A DNA stretch of 64,000 bases from Crocinitomicaceae bacterium (GCA_018402525.1 JAGYIR010000010.1:186001-250000); one strand, 5' to 3'; shown: positions 1-9,536, counted from the first letter of the stretch. The notes: generated from the letters alone by a model not told the origin. Program-made: numbers and translations.

Positions 1-2
1 GC

Positions 3-401
3 TTTAGCTTTAGCAATGGTTTAGCCATTAATCCAGTTGATGAATTAACCATTTCTGTAAGCGGGAGTGATAACAAAAACTTTTCAGATGGTGGAGCAGA
101 AAAACACTCTAATGCATTCGTTACTCCTGTGAAAGAGGTGGATGTAACTCCAGAGATTCGTCAAGAAGGGTATGACAACAAATCTACTACGGATGACCAC
201 GGTATGCACATCGTTGGGATGTACAAGGATCAAGGTGGAACCAAGTATTTTTTGGTTAAAAACTCATGGGGAACAGGAAATTATCCCGAAGGTTATCTTT
301 ACGTGTCAGAAAGTTATTTCAAGTGGAAGACAATCAATGTGTATTTGCACAAAGATGGTTTGTCAAAGTCTGTGAAGAAAAAACTTGGACTAGGAGAATA
401 A
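3..401 (+). CDS. C1 family cysteine peptidase (PepC/bleomycin hydrolase-like), 3' part only
   Basis: The gene enters from the left edge; the frame is open from the first complete codon and ends at TAA 399-401. The fragment carries the C-terminal catalytic half of a papain-fold C1B peptidase: the active-site His lies in DHGMHIVG and the active-site Asn in VKNSWG, followed by the GYLYVSESYF strand typical of aminopeptidase C and bleomycin hydrolase. The catalytic Cys lies outside the window. These enzymes are usually cytoplasmic aminopeptidases, but some Bacteroidota members are exported, and the missing N-terminus would decide this. No terminator serving this gene was identified. The gene is convergent with rplY. 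Confidence 0.85.
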   Translation, partial: FSFSNGLAINPVDELTISVSGSDNKNFSDGGAEKHSNAFVTPVKEVDVTPEIRQEGYDNKSTTDDHGMHIVGMYKDQGGTKYFLVKNSWGTGNYPEGYLYVSESYFKWKTINVYLHKDGLSKSVKKKLGLGE

Positions 402-541
402 TCCGTCAGTTTTCTCGTGTCTTTTGCGACGCTAGACAAAGATTAGAAGCATTGCTTTTTAGTTTAAGTAGGAAGTAATCTACTTAGAAAGTTACGTTTT
501 ACACCCTCCGGAGCGCGGGATCATTAAAAGCTTATCGGTAT

Positions 542-573
542 AAAAAAAGCTGCTCACTAAAAGTGAACAGCTT
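542..573 (-). terminator. Intrinsic terminator after rplY
   Basis: A 12-bp stem (aagctgctcact / agtgaacagctt, one G-U type mismatch) with a 3-nt loop lies at 547-573. On the minus strand it is followed by a run of seven T (complement of 542-548). It sits 25 bp past the rplY stop codon. Confidence 0.85.
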
Positions 574-597
574 AAAATTATTCTATGAGAAGAAAGT

Positions 598-1248
598 TTA
601 TGCTTCAGTTCCTTCTTCTGCAGGAGTTTCAGCTGCAGCTTCAGTAGTTTCCCCTTCAGCTTCTTCTTCCGTGCTTTCCTCGTCCTCATCAGCAATATCG
701 ACAGCTCCTCTTGCCATTTTAACAGCAATAACAACAGCATTAGCTGGCTCTAAGAACTGCATACCGTCAGAGTTTAAATCAGAAACACGAATAGATTGAC
801 CAATTCTTAGGTTTGCAATATCAATAGTTACTGATTCTGGTAAATCCCCTGGTAAACCAACCACACGTAATACACGGTAAGGTTGTCTTAATTTACCACC
901 GTTCATCACTCCAATTGGAGCACCAACAGTTCTGATTGGCAAACTTACTTTGACTGGTTTTTTAGGATCCAATTCAAGAAAATCAACGTGATGCGCAGTG
1001 TCTCTTACTGGGTGCATTTGTTTTGCTTGAATAATGGCATTGGCCTTTTTACCATCGATGTCCAGTTGGACTTCGAATACATCTGGCGAAAAAATTAATT
1101 TTTCGATGTCTACTGACCTTACAGAAAAGTGTGTTTGTTCACCAGATCCGTAAAGCACACAAGGAACTCTTCCTTCGTTTCTTAAAGCCGAAGTGTCCTT
1201 CTTCCCTACGTTCGCTCTTAGCGAACCGCTCAATTGCGCTTTTTTCAT
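598..1248 (-). CDS. rplY: 50S ribosomal protein L25/general stress protein Ctc
   Basis: A 216-residue protein of the long CTC form of L25: an N-terminal L25 5S-rRNA-binding domain (about residues 1-95, with the LRNEGRVPCVLYG and MHPVRDTAHHVDFLEL signatures), a C-terminal TL5-type beta domain (about 96-185), and an acidic Glu/Ala-rich tail. L25 binds 5S rRNA in the central protuberance of the large subunit. The gene follows prs by 11 bp on the same strand, a common bacterial pairing, so the two are probably co-transcribed and ended by the hairpin at 542-573. The start ATG at 1248 gives the usual MKKAQLSGSLR N-terminus. Confidence 0.96.
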   Translation of the reverse strand: MKKAQLSGSLRANVGKKDTSALRNEGRVPCVLYGSGEQTHFSVRSVDIEKLIFSPDVFEVQLDIDGKKANAIIQAKQMHPVRDTAHHVDFLELDPKKPVKVSLPIRTVGAPIGVMNGGKLRQPYRVLRVVGLPGDLPESVTIDIANLRIGQSIRVSDLNSDGMQFLEPANAVVIAVKMARGAVDIADEDEESTEEEAEGETTEAAAETPAEEGTEA

Positions 1249-1259
1249 TGTTTATTTAT

Positions 1260-2195
1260 TTATGAGATTATAAAATGCGAACTAATGGATTGATTGTTTA
1301 CCATTCTTCGAATAACATCTGCAAATAAATCTGCAGTGCTCAACACGCGAATTTTATCGTGTGGTTGTTTCAAAGGAATGGTATCTGTTACAATCAATTC
1401 TGTGATTGCTGAATTGGTTAGTCTTTCATATGCTGGACCTGAAAGCACGGCGTGAGTACAAAATGCACGTACGCTTTTTGCTCCTTTTTCCATGAAGAGA
1501 TCAGCTGCTTGTGTTAACGTTCCTGCCGTGTCACACATGTCATCTACTAGAATAACGTCCTTTCCTTTCACGTCACCAATAACAGTCATTTCTGCGACAA
1601 CATTTGCCTTCTTGCGTTGTTTGTGACACAAAGCCAAACCACAATCCAAACGCTTAGCATAAGAATTGGACCTCTTTGCTCCACCTGCATCCGGCGCCGC
1701 CATAATCAAATTACCATTGTTTAGCTTTTCAATTTCTGGAAAGAAAATGGTAGAACCAAACAAATGATCAACAGGGACTTCGAAAAACCCTTGAATTTGA
1801 TCTGCGTGCAAGTCCATTGTCATGATACGATCTATTCCTGCTGCCATTAGCATGTTTGCAACCAGCTTAGCACCGATAGCAACTCTAGGTTTATCTTTTC
1901 TGTCTTGACGCGCAAAACCAAAATAAGGAAGTACAACAATGATTTTGTTTGCTGAAGCTCTACGCGCAGCATCTACCATTAGCAATAATTCAAACAGATT
2001 ATCTGCAGGAGGCATGGTCGATTGTACAATAAAGACATCTTGACCGCGCACTGTTTCTTCAAAGGATGGTTGGAATTCTCCGTCGCTAAAGTCGGTAACC
2101 TTAACGTCTCCCAACGCAACACCATAGGAAGCAGCAATTTTTTCAGCTAATTCCATCGATGCACGACCAGAAAATATTTTTATACCTGTTGACAT
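1260..2195 (-). CDS. prs: Ribose-phosphate pyrophosphokinase (PRPP synthase)
   Basis: A 311-residue class I PRPP synthase making phosphoribosyl pyrophosphate from ribose 5-phosphate and ATP, the precursor for nucleotides, histidine and tryptophan. The family motifs are present: FSDGEF near residue 37, the ATP-binding flexible region FARQDRK, DLHADQIQGFF, and the PRPP-binding loop VILVDDMCDTAGTL. Length matches the family (about 310-320). It heads the two-gene prs-rplY unit. HisG, encoded at 29.5 kb, uses its product. Confidence 0.97.
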   Translation of the reverse strand: MSTGIKIFSGRASMELAEKIAASYGVALGDVKVTDFSDGEFQPSFEETVRGQDVFIVQSTMPPADNLFELLLMVDAARRASANKIIVVLPYFGFARQDRKDKPRVAIGAKLVANMLMAAGIDRIMTMDLHADQIQGFFEVPVDHLFGSTIFFPEIEKLNNGNLIMAAPDAGGAKRSNSYAKRLDCGLALCHKQRKKANVVAEMTVIGDVKGKDVILVDDMCDTAGTLTQAADLFMEKGAKSVRAFCTHAVLSGPAYERLTNSAITELIVTDTIPLKQPHDKIRVLSTADLFADVIRRMVNNQSISSHFIIS

Positions 2196-2354
2196 ATCCT
2201 ATTCAAGAGGCGCAAAGATAAGCAATTAAATAGAAAAACCAACACCCTATAAAAAGATGTTTGTTCTGCTCCTCAGTAGATCTACGGCAATGTTTCAATG
2301 TTGGTTTCATTGGACCAGGAAGCGGGCAAACGAATGAAAACGAGTACACTAATC

Positions 2355-4649
2355 TTATTGAGCGTCGTTTGCTTTTTCTACTACGAACCATAAAATTGGT
2401 CGCTGAGGCTGCTCGAGTGAGAGCATAGGGTGTTGTAGTTCAAGCCTTGATTTACTATCGCTACGTTGGGTTTGAACAGGAGAAATTTCAATACCTGAAA
2501 TGAAATCATACCAGGTAACTTTATACCATGTTTTTTTCTCCAATCCTGCAATATACAATGCATTATTTGTGAACATTCCGCGGCCCTCATCATGCATTAC
2601 GGGTGTGTGTTCTTGCAAAGGGTCGTCGAATCCATGTAGGTCCTTGGCGGCAAAGCAATCATCATTGGTGCGGCTTGTATGAACATTGAAGGAGCGATTT
2701 TTGACATACCCTGTCGCCGAAGTTTTATCTTCTGACAAAAAATATTGAAGTTCTTTGATGAATTCTGGGTCTGAAGAATAGAGTTTTTCTATTTGACGAC
2801 CTTGTTGCCAATTCCCATCGAGATTGTTTAGGATGGATATGACCTTTTCGGAATTCATATGTTTTTCACTTGAGATACTTGACGGCCAAAGCAAGCGTTG
2901 ATCATAGTCTGTTTCGTTTGAACTATACACATATCCCTCCCAAGGATGCATAGCTGCAATACCACAAAAACCATAAGTCATGACATCAATTATGTTGCCG
3001 GTTTCTTTAAAACATCTTGTGGTAAAAGGTTCAAAGTCATGCCCCACTTCACCGAGGATAATGGGCTTTTTGTAACGCTCATGTTGTTCGTAAAGCCGAA
3101 CGAACTCAGAGGTTTCCTTTTTACCTTTTTCATTCTCTATGTCAAGGTTGTTTTTGCCGTTTTTATCCGGTTTACCTATAATTAGTTTGTCAGGCCGATT
3201 CGAGTAAAAATTAAATCCTATAATGTCAATTGCTGGGTTAAATGCACAATCCAAAATGTAGTTATCAATATTATCAGGTTCAATGGGAGCAATATTCATA
3301 GCGATTAGGTGATCAGTATCATCAAGTTCTCCTTTGATGTATGTGCTTATTTCATTGTGATAGGTGTTGATGGCTTCGATTGCAACGTTGTTTCCCGGAT
3401 GCGCTTTAATCTGTGCCGGTTTATTCTGCATCGGCATTCCACTTTGCACATCGATAAGATCTATTGTTCCATGACCAAATGCATCCATGTGCAGTATTTC
3501 ACTCATTAATTCCCACGTATAAATTTGTGGGGAATATCCGTACCTAGAAATGTAGTAACGTGTGCGTTGTTTGTGGTAAGCCATTAACTCAGGGGTCAGA
3601 AACATGTGACTTGGTAATTGTCCCTCAACGAAATAGCAATAAGTTGGAAAATAATCGTTTAAATTGCGTTGCCCATCACCGCCATAATTACTGTAGTCCC
3701 AAGGGTCGCCCCAAAACTCCTGTGGTTTTCCCTGAGTATCTCTGCTTTTTACGCTTCCATTTTGACCGTAGGCCATAATAACATCTTGAAAGAGTAGGTT
3801 AAAATTTATGAGAACGCCATTTTTCTCGCATAGATCCATGATTTTATCCTGTTCCCACGCATAATGCATGCGTTTAAAATAATTTCCTTTTTCTTCAAAT
3901 TCGATGAGGTTGCCATAGGAGGTTTGGATAAGCTTTATGGATTTTCCCCCTTGCATCACATAGTTTTCAATGTCACCATGGAATGCGTTCCAATCTGCTA
4001 CGGTTGTGTTTTTGCTTGGATCATTGTTTGGTGGGTCACCCCAAGGGACTTTTCCTCCTGCGGCTCTATTATAAGGACCAGGAAACACATGGCCAATGGG
4101 AAAGACGATTTTATCTCCAAGTTGAAAGTTTCGTTTATTTTGGTGCACTTTGACAAATCCAGGGTGATTGTTTTCGTTCACATTGAAGTAAAACGCAGGA
4201 ATGTTAATGGTGGTGTCGTCATAGCGAATAATTGTTTCCATAGACCACTCGCCTGCTTCGGACGGGGCAAAACGAACCCGCATTGGAAATTGGTTACTTT
4301 CGTTAACAATATCGCTCCAACGGTTTCCCTCTTGCGTAAAATCGTGGTAGTAGAAAAAATCACGTTTTCTTAACGTGTTTGTTGCCGCATGTTTGAATGT
4401 TGCTTGAACATCAAGCTCCCAATCTAAAAAGGGATTTAGTGGTGACAAACCCGAAAAACTACCAGGTTCGAGAAATTCTTTGATTCGTGACTTTAATTGC
4501 TCGTCAAGTGCAACACCAATTTCGAGTTTTTTATATTTCTCTATTGTTGACGGGTTTGAATAATTTAATATATGTGTTTGTTGAGCAATAATTTGGCCGT
4601 GGACGCAGGTGCTGCTTAGCCAAAAGGCAGCTAAAATTATTCGTCTCAT
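2355..4649 (-). CDS. Secreted DUF5060 domain glycoside-hydrolase-like protein
   Basis: A 764-residue protein if started at ATG 4649, which gives a clean signal peptide (MRRIILAAFWLSSTCVHG). An upstream in-frame ATG at 4682 would overlap the preceding gene and bury the signal, so I reject it. Residues about 65-155 resemble DUF5060 (WELDVQATF ... MRVRFAPSEAGEWSME), an Ig-like module at the N-terminus of sugar-cleaving enzymes. A TIM-barrel-like region follows, with acidic residues at WELMSEILHMD and ILGEVGHDFEPF that are candidate acid/base and nucleophile. The end is a beta-rich domain (WYKVTWYDFISG). I see no T9SS sorting domain. It is probably a periplasmic or outer-surface enzyme on a polysaccharide; the substrate is unknown. 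Confidence 0.72.
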   Translation of the reverse strand: MRRIILAAFWLSSTCVHGQIIAQQTHILNYSNPSTIEKYKKLEIGVALDEQLKSRIKEFLEPGSFSGLSPLNPFLDWELDVQATFKHAATNTLRKRDFFYYHDFTQEGNRWSDIVNESNQFPMRVRFAPSEAGEWSMETIIRYDDTTINIPAFYFNVNENNHPGFVKVHQNKRNFQLGDKIVFPIGHVFPGPYNRAAGGKVPWGDPPNNDPSKNTTVADWNAFHGDIENYVMQGGKSIKLIQTSYGNLIEFEEKGNYFKRMHYAWEQDKIMDLCEKNGVLINFNLLFQDVIMAYGQNGSVKSRDTQGKPQEFWGDPWDYSNYGGDGQRNLNDYFPTYCYFVEGQLPSHMFLTPELMAYHKQRTRYYISRYGYSPQIYTWELMSEILHMDAFGHGTIDLIDVQSGMPMQNKPAQIKAHPGNNVAIEAINTYHNEISTYIKGELDDTDHLIAMNIAPIEPDNIDNYILDCAFNPAIDIIGFNFYSNRPDKLIIGKPDKNGKNNLDIENEKGKKETSEFVRLYEQHERYKKPIILGEVGHDFEPFTTRCFKETGNIIDVMTYGFCGIAAMHPWEGYVYSSNETDYDQRLLWPSSISSEKHMNSEKVISILNNLDGNWQQGRQIEKLYSSDPEFIKELQYFLSEDKTSATGYVKNRSFNVHTSRTNDDCFAAKDLHGFDDPLQEHTPVMHDEGRGMFTNNALYIAGLEKKTWYKVTWYDFISGIEISPVQTQRSDSKSRLELQHPMLSLEQPQRPILWFVVEKANDAQ

Positions 4650-4659
4650 AAATTCAATT

Positions 4660-5193
4660 TTAAGGTGCGACTTCTTTTTCAAGTAGAAAGTTTTTTAAGA
4701 ACAATGTACTTTCCTCAAAGGCTGGTATGCAGGTGGTGACTGTATTTTGAAACGGATAATACAGCAGTGATGCGTCTTTGGACTCTTGAGAAACAAATTC
4801 ATTTTTTTCATCATAAGATTCTGCCAGCAACAATAGAACACCAACAATAAAAATCATTTTTAGGACTGAGAAAAAGATCCCCAGCAATTTATTCAATAGA
4901 CTTAATTGAACTACTTTTACCACTTTTTCAAGTGTTTTTCCGAGAAAGTAAATCATAGCACCAATTGCTAAGAAGACTACCACAAACGAAATAATGGGCA
5001 ATGTGGATGAGCCGGGATCCATTTCGAATCGCTCGATGAAAAATTCTGACACAAAATCTGAGAAATGAATTCCGCCATACAGCCCAATAAAGAGCGCTAA
5101 AAAGGTAAATAACTCAATGATGAAACCCTTTTTGAACCCCTTCCATCCTGCGTAAATCAGCAGGCAGATAATCAGAATGTCTAAAAAATTCAT
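4660..5193 (-). CDS. CvpA family membrane protein
   Basis: A 177-residue integral membrane protein with four predicted hydrophobic segments. The N-terminal pattern (MNFLDILIICLLIYAGWKGFKKGF) is diagnostic of CvpA/colicin V production proteins, as is the GATIYFLGK-like third helix. CvpA proteins are inner membrane proteins linked to envelope homeostasis; their biochemical role is not settled. It lies 10 bp upstream of the DUF5060 gene and 14 bp downstream of the YceI gene on the same strand, so the three may be co-transcribed. Confidence 0.85.
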   Translation of the reverse strand: MNFLDILIICLLIYAGWKGFKKGFIIELFTFLALFIGLYGGIHFSDFVSEFFIERFEMDPGSSTLPIISFVVVFLAIGAMIYFLGKTLEKVVKVVQLSLLNKLLGIFFSVLKMIFIVGVLLLLAESYDEKNEFVSQESKDASLLYYPFQNTVTTCIPAFEESTLFLKNFLLEKEVAP

Positions 5194-5207
5194 ACGATTA
5201 TGGTAGA

Positions 5208-5843
5208 CTAATCACAATCAGACGTAAGTGTCGTAGAAAATGATAATTCAACGTCCGACCATAGTTTTGAAACGCCATCAGGTCCAGTGTGCAAGTCGTT
5301 ACATTCCTTATTCAATGCTGTTATTCCATTCAGTGCGTTCCAAGCGGAAACATTAACGGAGGATTTGAAGGTAAAAACCTTTTCTTCAAGTGTATAATCT
5401 CCATTGATATCTACTGTAATACCGTTCATTGAAACCGATATTACAGCTTTGTTATTTGCCCCAAGTGATTTTACTTTTCCTGTGATTGTGGGCGTGTTTA
5501 TGGTTTCAAAAAAGTGTTTTACAATTTTACCATTTCGAGATTCATCATTCGTTTCTACAGATGAGGTGTTCATAGAAAAACGTATTGATTCAATTACCGC
5601 TTTCGCATCGTCACTACTTTCACTTTCTACAGCTATATCATTAAAACCTCCTTTAACGGCAACTTTATCTGATGTCTTAAATGCTGTCCATTCAAAATTG
5701 GAAGTCCCTTTATTGTAAGAATAGAAGCACCCAACAGTTTCCGAAGAAGGAACCTCGTTTTCTTGATTATCGCTACTTTCTTTGCAAGATGAAATGATTA
5801 ACAATAAACTCAACCCTGATATAATAATGTTGTTTGTTTTCAT
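5208..5843 (-). CDS. YceI family lipoprotein
   Basis: A 211-residue protein with a lipoprotein signal (hydrophobic stretch then ISSC, Cys about residue 20) and a YceI lipocalin-like domain (FEWTAFKTSDKVAVKGGF at the start, TVDINGDYTLEEKVFTFKSSV later). YceI proteins bind isoprenoid or other lipid ligands in a beta-barrel and are usually periplasmic; this one is likely membrane-anchored through its acylated Cys. The Cys pair in NKECNDLH and the C-terminal DCD may form a disulfide (inference). It is divergent from the gene at 5922. Confidence 0.85.
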   Translation of the reverse strand: MKTNNIIISGLSLLLIISSCKESSDNQENEVPSSETVGCFYSYNKGTSNFEWTAFKTSDKVAVKGGFNDIAVESESSDDAKAVIESIRFSMNTSSVETNDESRNGKIVKHFFETINTPTITGKVKSLGANNKAVISVSMNGITVDINGDYTLEEKVFTFKSSVNVSAWNALNGITALNKECNDLHTGPDGVSKLWSDVELSFSTTLTSDCD

Positions 5844-5921
5844 GAAATTATTTTTTTCCGAAGGTACGAATCATAGTTTAAAAAAGCGAGCTTATTAATT
5901 ACGAATGGTTAATTTTGTTTG

Positions 5922-6284
5922 ATGGATTTTGATGTTGAGTTACGTTTTCAGAAGGTTAAGTCTGAACTTGAAAAAAAGTTTGGAGAAGGAATGGATGTTC
6001 AATCCATTTTGTTTTTAATTGGTGTCAACGAACTTGGCATGGGGTATAAGGAGTTTTCCAAGCAGGAGAAAACAGACTTGTTGCATGTAGCAATATGTAC
6101 CTTGCTAGAACCATATGGGTATTACAAGTTTGAAGAATACGACAAAGAAGGCTGGCCACACTTTTCACTTGTAAAACAATTACCTGCGCTTAACGACAGA
6201 GAACAGCAGCATTTAATTAAAGAAGCAATGATCGCTTACTTTGAAGAAAACGACTACGTTAAAATTGACAGCGCTTCTACATAA
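5922..6284 (+). CDS. Conserved-looking hypothetical protein, 120 aa
   Basis: I do not recognise a named family. The protein is soluble, acidic and mostly helical by composition, without signal peptide or membrane segment. The start is ATG 5922; the codon before it is TTG and adds nothing. The local sequence GVNELGMGYKEFSKQEKTDLLHVAICTLLEPYGYY looks like a folded helical domain rather than a shadow reading frame, and the reading frame is clean. It lies just upstream of rseP and ends inside the likely rseP promoter region. Confidence 0.7.
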   Translation: MDFDVELRFQKVKSELEKKFGEGMDVQSILFLIGVNELGMGYKEFSKQEKTDLLHVAICTLLEPYGYYKFEEYDKEGWPHFSLVKQLPALNDREQQHLIKEAMIAYFEENDYVKIDSAST

Positions 6285-6297
6285 TTGGCTATATTTG
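6265..6297 (+). promoter_or_regulatory. Bacteroidota-type promoter for rseP
   Basis: The -7 element TATATTTG (6290-6297) matches the Bacteroidota consensus TAnnTTTG, with TTG at 6265-6267 about 22 bp upstream as a candidate -33 element. It leaves a short leader to the rseP ATG at 6320. Confidence 0.55.
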
Positions 6298-6319
6298 CCC
6301 TCATATTTAAATACACATC

Positions 6320-7651
6320 ATGGATTTCTTTATAAAAGCTGCTCAACTAATTCTTTCATTGGCAATACTTGTTGTTCTTCATGAGTTTGGACACTATTTG
6401 GCAGCTCGATTTTTCAAAATTCGTGTGGAGAAATTCTATTTGTTTTTTAACCCTTGGTTTTCGCTCTTCAAAAAGAAAATTGGCGATACAGAATGGGGAA
6501 TTGGTTGGTTACCATTAGGTGGATACGTGAAAATCTCTGGCATGATCGATGAATCGATGGACAAGGAGCAAATGGCGCAACCGCCACAACCTTGGGAGTT
6601 TAGATCTAAACCAGCATGGCAACGATTGATCGTAATGATTGGTGGTGTGGTCGTAAACTTGTTGTTAGGGGTCTTGATATATATCTGTGTCGTTTTTGCT
6701 TGGGGAGAAGAACAAATTCACACGAAGGATTTGTCCAGCAAGGGTTTATATATCCACCCGTATTTAGAAAAATTTGATGTGCGCTCGGGCGATAATATCT
6801 TGGCAATCAATGGAAATGAAGTAACGCATGTTAACGATATCAACAATGGCATTTTGTTACGGGATCAACGCGAGCTAAAGGTGCAGCGCCCGGAGGGTAA
6901 AATTGAAGTAATTACGCTACCTGAAGGGGTAGAATATGAACTTTTTGAAAATGGCGCTTTTCCAGCCATTTCGTTGAGGGCAACGGCCAAGGTGGATTCT
7001 GTGATAGAAGGAAAGCAAGCCGAAAAAGCAGGCTTTCAAAAAGGAGATTTGATCGTTTCTATTGCTGGAGAAAAAGTGTTGCACGATGAAATCATTCCCA
7101 CAATGACTGACAACAAAGGGAAAGTAATAGAGTTGGTTGTAAAGCGTGAAGGAAAAGAGGTTGTGCTAAACCCAACAGTTGGAAGCGATGGAACCATTGG
7201 AATCATTTTTGGCGCGCATGAACTGATCGACAAGAGTAAAATTAGACAAATCAATTATGGTTTTGGTGAAAGTATAGGTAGAGGAATTAGTCGTGGTTAT
7301 ACTACACTTTCAGATTATGTGGGACAGCTAAAGTTCTTGTTTACTAAAAAAGGGGCTAGTTCAATCGGTGGGTTTGGCGCAATAGGGAATTTGTTTCCAT
7401 CCTCTTGGGATTGGGAGAAGTTCTGGTTGAATACAGCACTGATTTCCATTATACTTGCCTTTATGAACATACTTCCTATCCCGGCGTTGGATGGAGGACA
7501 TGTTGTTTTTCTTCTCTATGAAATGATACGAGGTAAGGAAGCTCCGCAAAAAGTACTAGAAGTGGCACAATACATCGGTTTCTTTATTTTGATGGCACTG
7601 TTGCTCTATGCGAATGGAAATGATATTGTGCGTTTCTTTTTTCCTGGGTAA
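6320..7651 (+). CDS. rseP: RIP metalloprotease RseP (site-2 protease)
   Basis: A 443-residue polytopic membrane zinc protease that cuts transmembrane substrates such as anti-sigma factors within the bilayer. The zinc motif HEFGH is at residues 21-25 in the first membrane helix; the third ligand and second family signature lie in NILPIPALDGGHVVF in the C-terminal helices. Two PDZ-like regions sit between (about residues 125-205 and 215-300, the second with QAEKAGFQKGDLIVSIAGEKV), as in E. coli RseP. Length is typical. The substrate is not encoded nearby. Confidence 0.96.
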   Translation: MDFFIKAAQLILSLAILVVLHEFGHYLAARFFKIRVEKFYLFFNPWFSLFKKKIGDTEWGIGWLPLGGYVKISGMIDESMDKEQMAQPPQPWEFRSKPAWQRLIVMIGGVVVNLLLGVLIYICVVFAWGEEQIHTKDLSSKGLYIHPYLEKFDVRSGDNILAINGNEVTHVNDINNGILLRDQRELKVQRPEGKIEVITLPEGVEYELFENGAFPAISLRATAKVDSVIEGKQAEKAGFQKGDLIVSIAGEKVLHDEIIPTMTDNKGKVIELVVKREGKEVVLNPTVGSDGTIGIIFGAHELIDKSKIRQINYGFGESIGRGISRGYTTLSDYVGQLKFLFTKKGASSIGGFGAIGNLFPSSWDWEKFWLNTALISIILAFMNILPIPALDGGHVVFLLYEMIRGKEAPQKVLEVAQYIGFFILMALLLYANGNDIVRFFFPG

Positions 7652-7726
7652 TTACTAAAAATAGGATGAGCGGTTACAAGTTATTGGCGCAGTATTTGTA
7701 ATTTGCGGTCAAACAAAACGTATATA

Positions 7727-8395
7727 ATGAGAAAATTAATTTTTACATTGGCTGCAGTTGCATTGTCAACCTTCGGCCTAAACGCACAACTCACGGAGGG
7801 TCATGTGAAATATGATATTGAAATGTCTTCTGATAATCCAGAAATGCAAATGCAACTGGCAATGATGCAAGGATCTAAATTTGAGCTTTATTTCAAAGAC
7901 AATTTGACGCGTTCGGAGATGAGCATGGGGTCCCTGATGAAAATTTCAACCATTACCAATACTGAGGCTGAAAACTCGTTGATGTTGATGAGTGGTATGA
8001 TGGGAAATATTGCGGTAGTAATTACTCCAGAGGATGTACAGTCTGCAGAGGTTGAGGCACCAGAAATGGAAGTTGTATTTGTTGATGAGACTAAAGAAAT
8101 ACAAGGATACACTTGTCGTAAGGCGGTTGTAACAGATGAAGACGGTTCTGAATCTATCTTTTGGTATACGGAAGAGATTAACTTGAACAAAAAGGGACAA
8201 AGCTATTTGAACAGTGAAGTGCCAGGCTTTCCTTTAGAGTTTGAGATCAACAAGGGTGATTTGAAAATGACGATGTTGTCAACCGAGTTTTCAAAGAAGT
8301 TGGATAAAAAGATGGCAAAGGAATTATTTGACACAACGATTCCTGAGGGTTACAAGGAAATGAATATGGATGAATTGGGGAACATGGGAATGTAA
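7727..8395 (+). CDS. Exported DUF4412-like protein
   Basis: A 222-residue protein; I place the start at ATG 7727 because it gives a clean signal peptide (MRKLIFTLAAVALSTFGLNAQ), whereas the longer frame begins at a TTG. The mature part is beta-rich, with TEGHVKYDIEMSSDNPEMQ at the start, KEIQGYTCRKAVV in the middle and VPGFPLEFEI toward the end. This organisation is seen in DUF4412/GLPGLI-like periplasmic proteins of Bacteroidota, whose function is unknown. The C-terminus is rich in Met and Lys. A hairpin terminator follows at 8418-8447. Confidence 0.68.
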   Translation: MRKLIFTLAAVALSTFGLNAQLTEGHVKYDIEMSSDNPEMQMQLAMMQGSKFELYFKDNLTRSEMSMGSLMKISTITNTEAENSLMLMSGMMGNIAVVITPEDVQSAEVEAPEMEVVFVDETKEIQGYTCRKAVVTDEDGSESIFWYTEEINLNKKGQSYLNSEVPGFPLEFEINKGDLKMTMLSTEFSKKLDKKMAKELFDTTIPEGYKEMNMDELGNMGM

Positions 8396-8417
8396 GAGAT
8401 TACATTTGAATAAAGTG

Positions 8418-8447
8418 AGCTCCTTGTGTAAAGCAAGGAGCTTTTTT
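8418..8447 (+). terminator. Intrinsic terminator after the DUF4412-like gene
   Basis: A perfect 9-bp stem (agctccttg / caaggagct) with a 7-nt loop, followed by six T at 8442-8447. It lies 23 bp beyond the stop codon. Confidence 0.88.
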
Positions 8448-8461
8448 GTTTAGCGGAATGC

Positions 8462-8494
8462 AAAAACGGCGTCCCACTCAGTCAGACGCCGTTT
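8462..8494 (-). terminator. Intrinsic terminator after recA
   Basis: A perfect 10-bp stem (aaacggcgtc / gacgccgttt, 8464-8494) with an 11-nt loop; on the minus strand the stem runs into TTTTT. It is 20 bp past the recA stop, so the convergent genes have separate terminators. Confidence 0.85.
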
Positions 8495-8513
8495 CTACGA
8501 TATGCAAAATGCT

Positions 8514-9536
8514 TTATGCTTCTAGTTCAACCTCAACCTTCGGCACAAGAGCTTCTTTAATTTTGGCTTCCAATTCTTCCATTAATTCTGGGTTGTCTTG
8601 TAGAATCAATTTTACGGCGTCTCTTCCTTGACCTAGACGGGTTTCTCCGTATGAGAACCAAGAGCCACTTTTATTTATAATATTCATGTCTACACCCAAG
8701 TCTAGAATTTCACCAACTTTCGAAATCCCTCCACCGTACATGATGTCGAATTCAGCTTTTCTAAATGGTGGAGCCACTTTGTTTTTAACTACTTTAACTT
8801 TCGTGCGGTTACCAATGACTTCTTCACCTTCTTTCAATTGTGCAGCGCGACGAATATCGAGACGCACAGAAGAATAAAACTTCAGTGCATTTCCCCCTGT
8901 TGTAGTTTCAGGATTTCCGAACATCACACCAATTTTTTCTCGTAATTGATTGATGAAAATGCAACAGCAATTTGCCTTATTGATGGAACTTGTTAGTTTT
9001 CTCAATGCTTTCGACATCAATCGTGCTTGTAATCCCATTTGTGAATCGCCCATTTCTCCTTCAATTTCAGCTTTTGGGGTTAATGCGGCCACAGAATCGA
9101 TTACAATTAGGTCGACTGCTCCAGAGCGAATAAGATTATCAGCAATTTCTAAGGCTTGCTCCCCATTGTCGGGTTGTGAAATAAGTAAGCTATTCACGTC
9201 TACACCTAATTTTTGAGCGTAAAATTGATCAAATGCGTGTTCCGCATCCACGATAGCAGCAATCCCTCCCTGTTTTTGAACTTCTGCGATGGCGTGAATG
9301 GCCAAGGTTGTTTTACCAGAAGATTCAGGCCCGTATATTTCTACTACACGCCCTTTTGGGTAACCCCCAACACCTAATGCTAAATCTAGCGTCAAGGATC
9401 CGGATGGAATAACATCTACTTTTACAATAGGATTATCTCCTAATCTCATTACAGAACCTTTTCCGTAGGTTTTGTCAAGCTTGTCCATGGTTAACTGGAG
9501 TGCTTTTAATTTTTCTGCGTTTACTTCTTTTGACAT
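8514..9536 (-). CDS. recA: Recombinase RecA
   Basis: A 340-residue RecA, the ATP-dependent strand-exchange protein of homologous recombination and SOS co-protease. Walker [10 protein letters not shown] lies at residues 69-77, Walker B in [10 protein letters not shown], with the DNA-binding loop region [20 protein letters not shown] intact. The start at ATG 9536 ([10 protein letters not shown]) fits the family; an in-frame ATG at 9569 would add 11 unlike residues. I found no convincing SOS box upstream by eye. The acidic C-terminus (KVEVELEA) is normal. Confidence 0.98.
   Translation of the reverse strand: MSKEVNAEKLKALQLTMDKLDKTYGKGSVMRLGDNPIVKVDVIPSGSLTLDLALGVGGYPKGRVVEIYGPESSGKTTLAIHAIAEVQKQGGIAAIVDAEHAFDQFYAQKLGVDVNSLLISQPDNGEQALEIADNLIRSGAVDLIVIDSVAALTPKAEIEGEMGDSQMGLQARLMSKALRKLTSSINKANCCCIFINQLREKIGVMFGNPETTTGGNALKFYSSVRLDIRRAAQLKEGEEVIGNRTKVKVVKNKVAPPFRKAEFDIMYGGGISKVGEILDLGVDMNIINKSGSWFSYGETRLGQGRDAVKLILQDNPELMEELEAKIKEALVPKVEVELEA

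Noticed and set aside
495-530. GC-rich ccctccggagcgcggga segment near the rplY terminator
   Set aside because: It recalls the ccggag words at 39.4 kb, but is too short to call a repeat and does not fold into a tRNA.
2203-2391. Minus-strand 62-residue frame between prs and the DUF5060 gene
   Set aside because: It starts inside the DUF5060 gene, has no family resemblance and no start context; the gap shows nothing else I can support.
2355-2650. T9SS sorting domain at the end of the DUF5060 protein
   Set aside because: The C-terminus lacks the NPxxN, GxY and basic-tail pattern, so I do not assign T9SS export.
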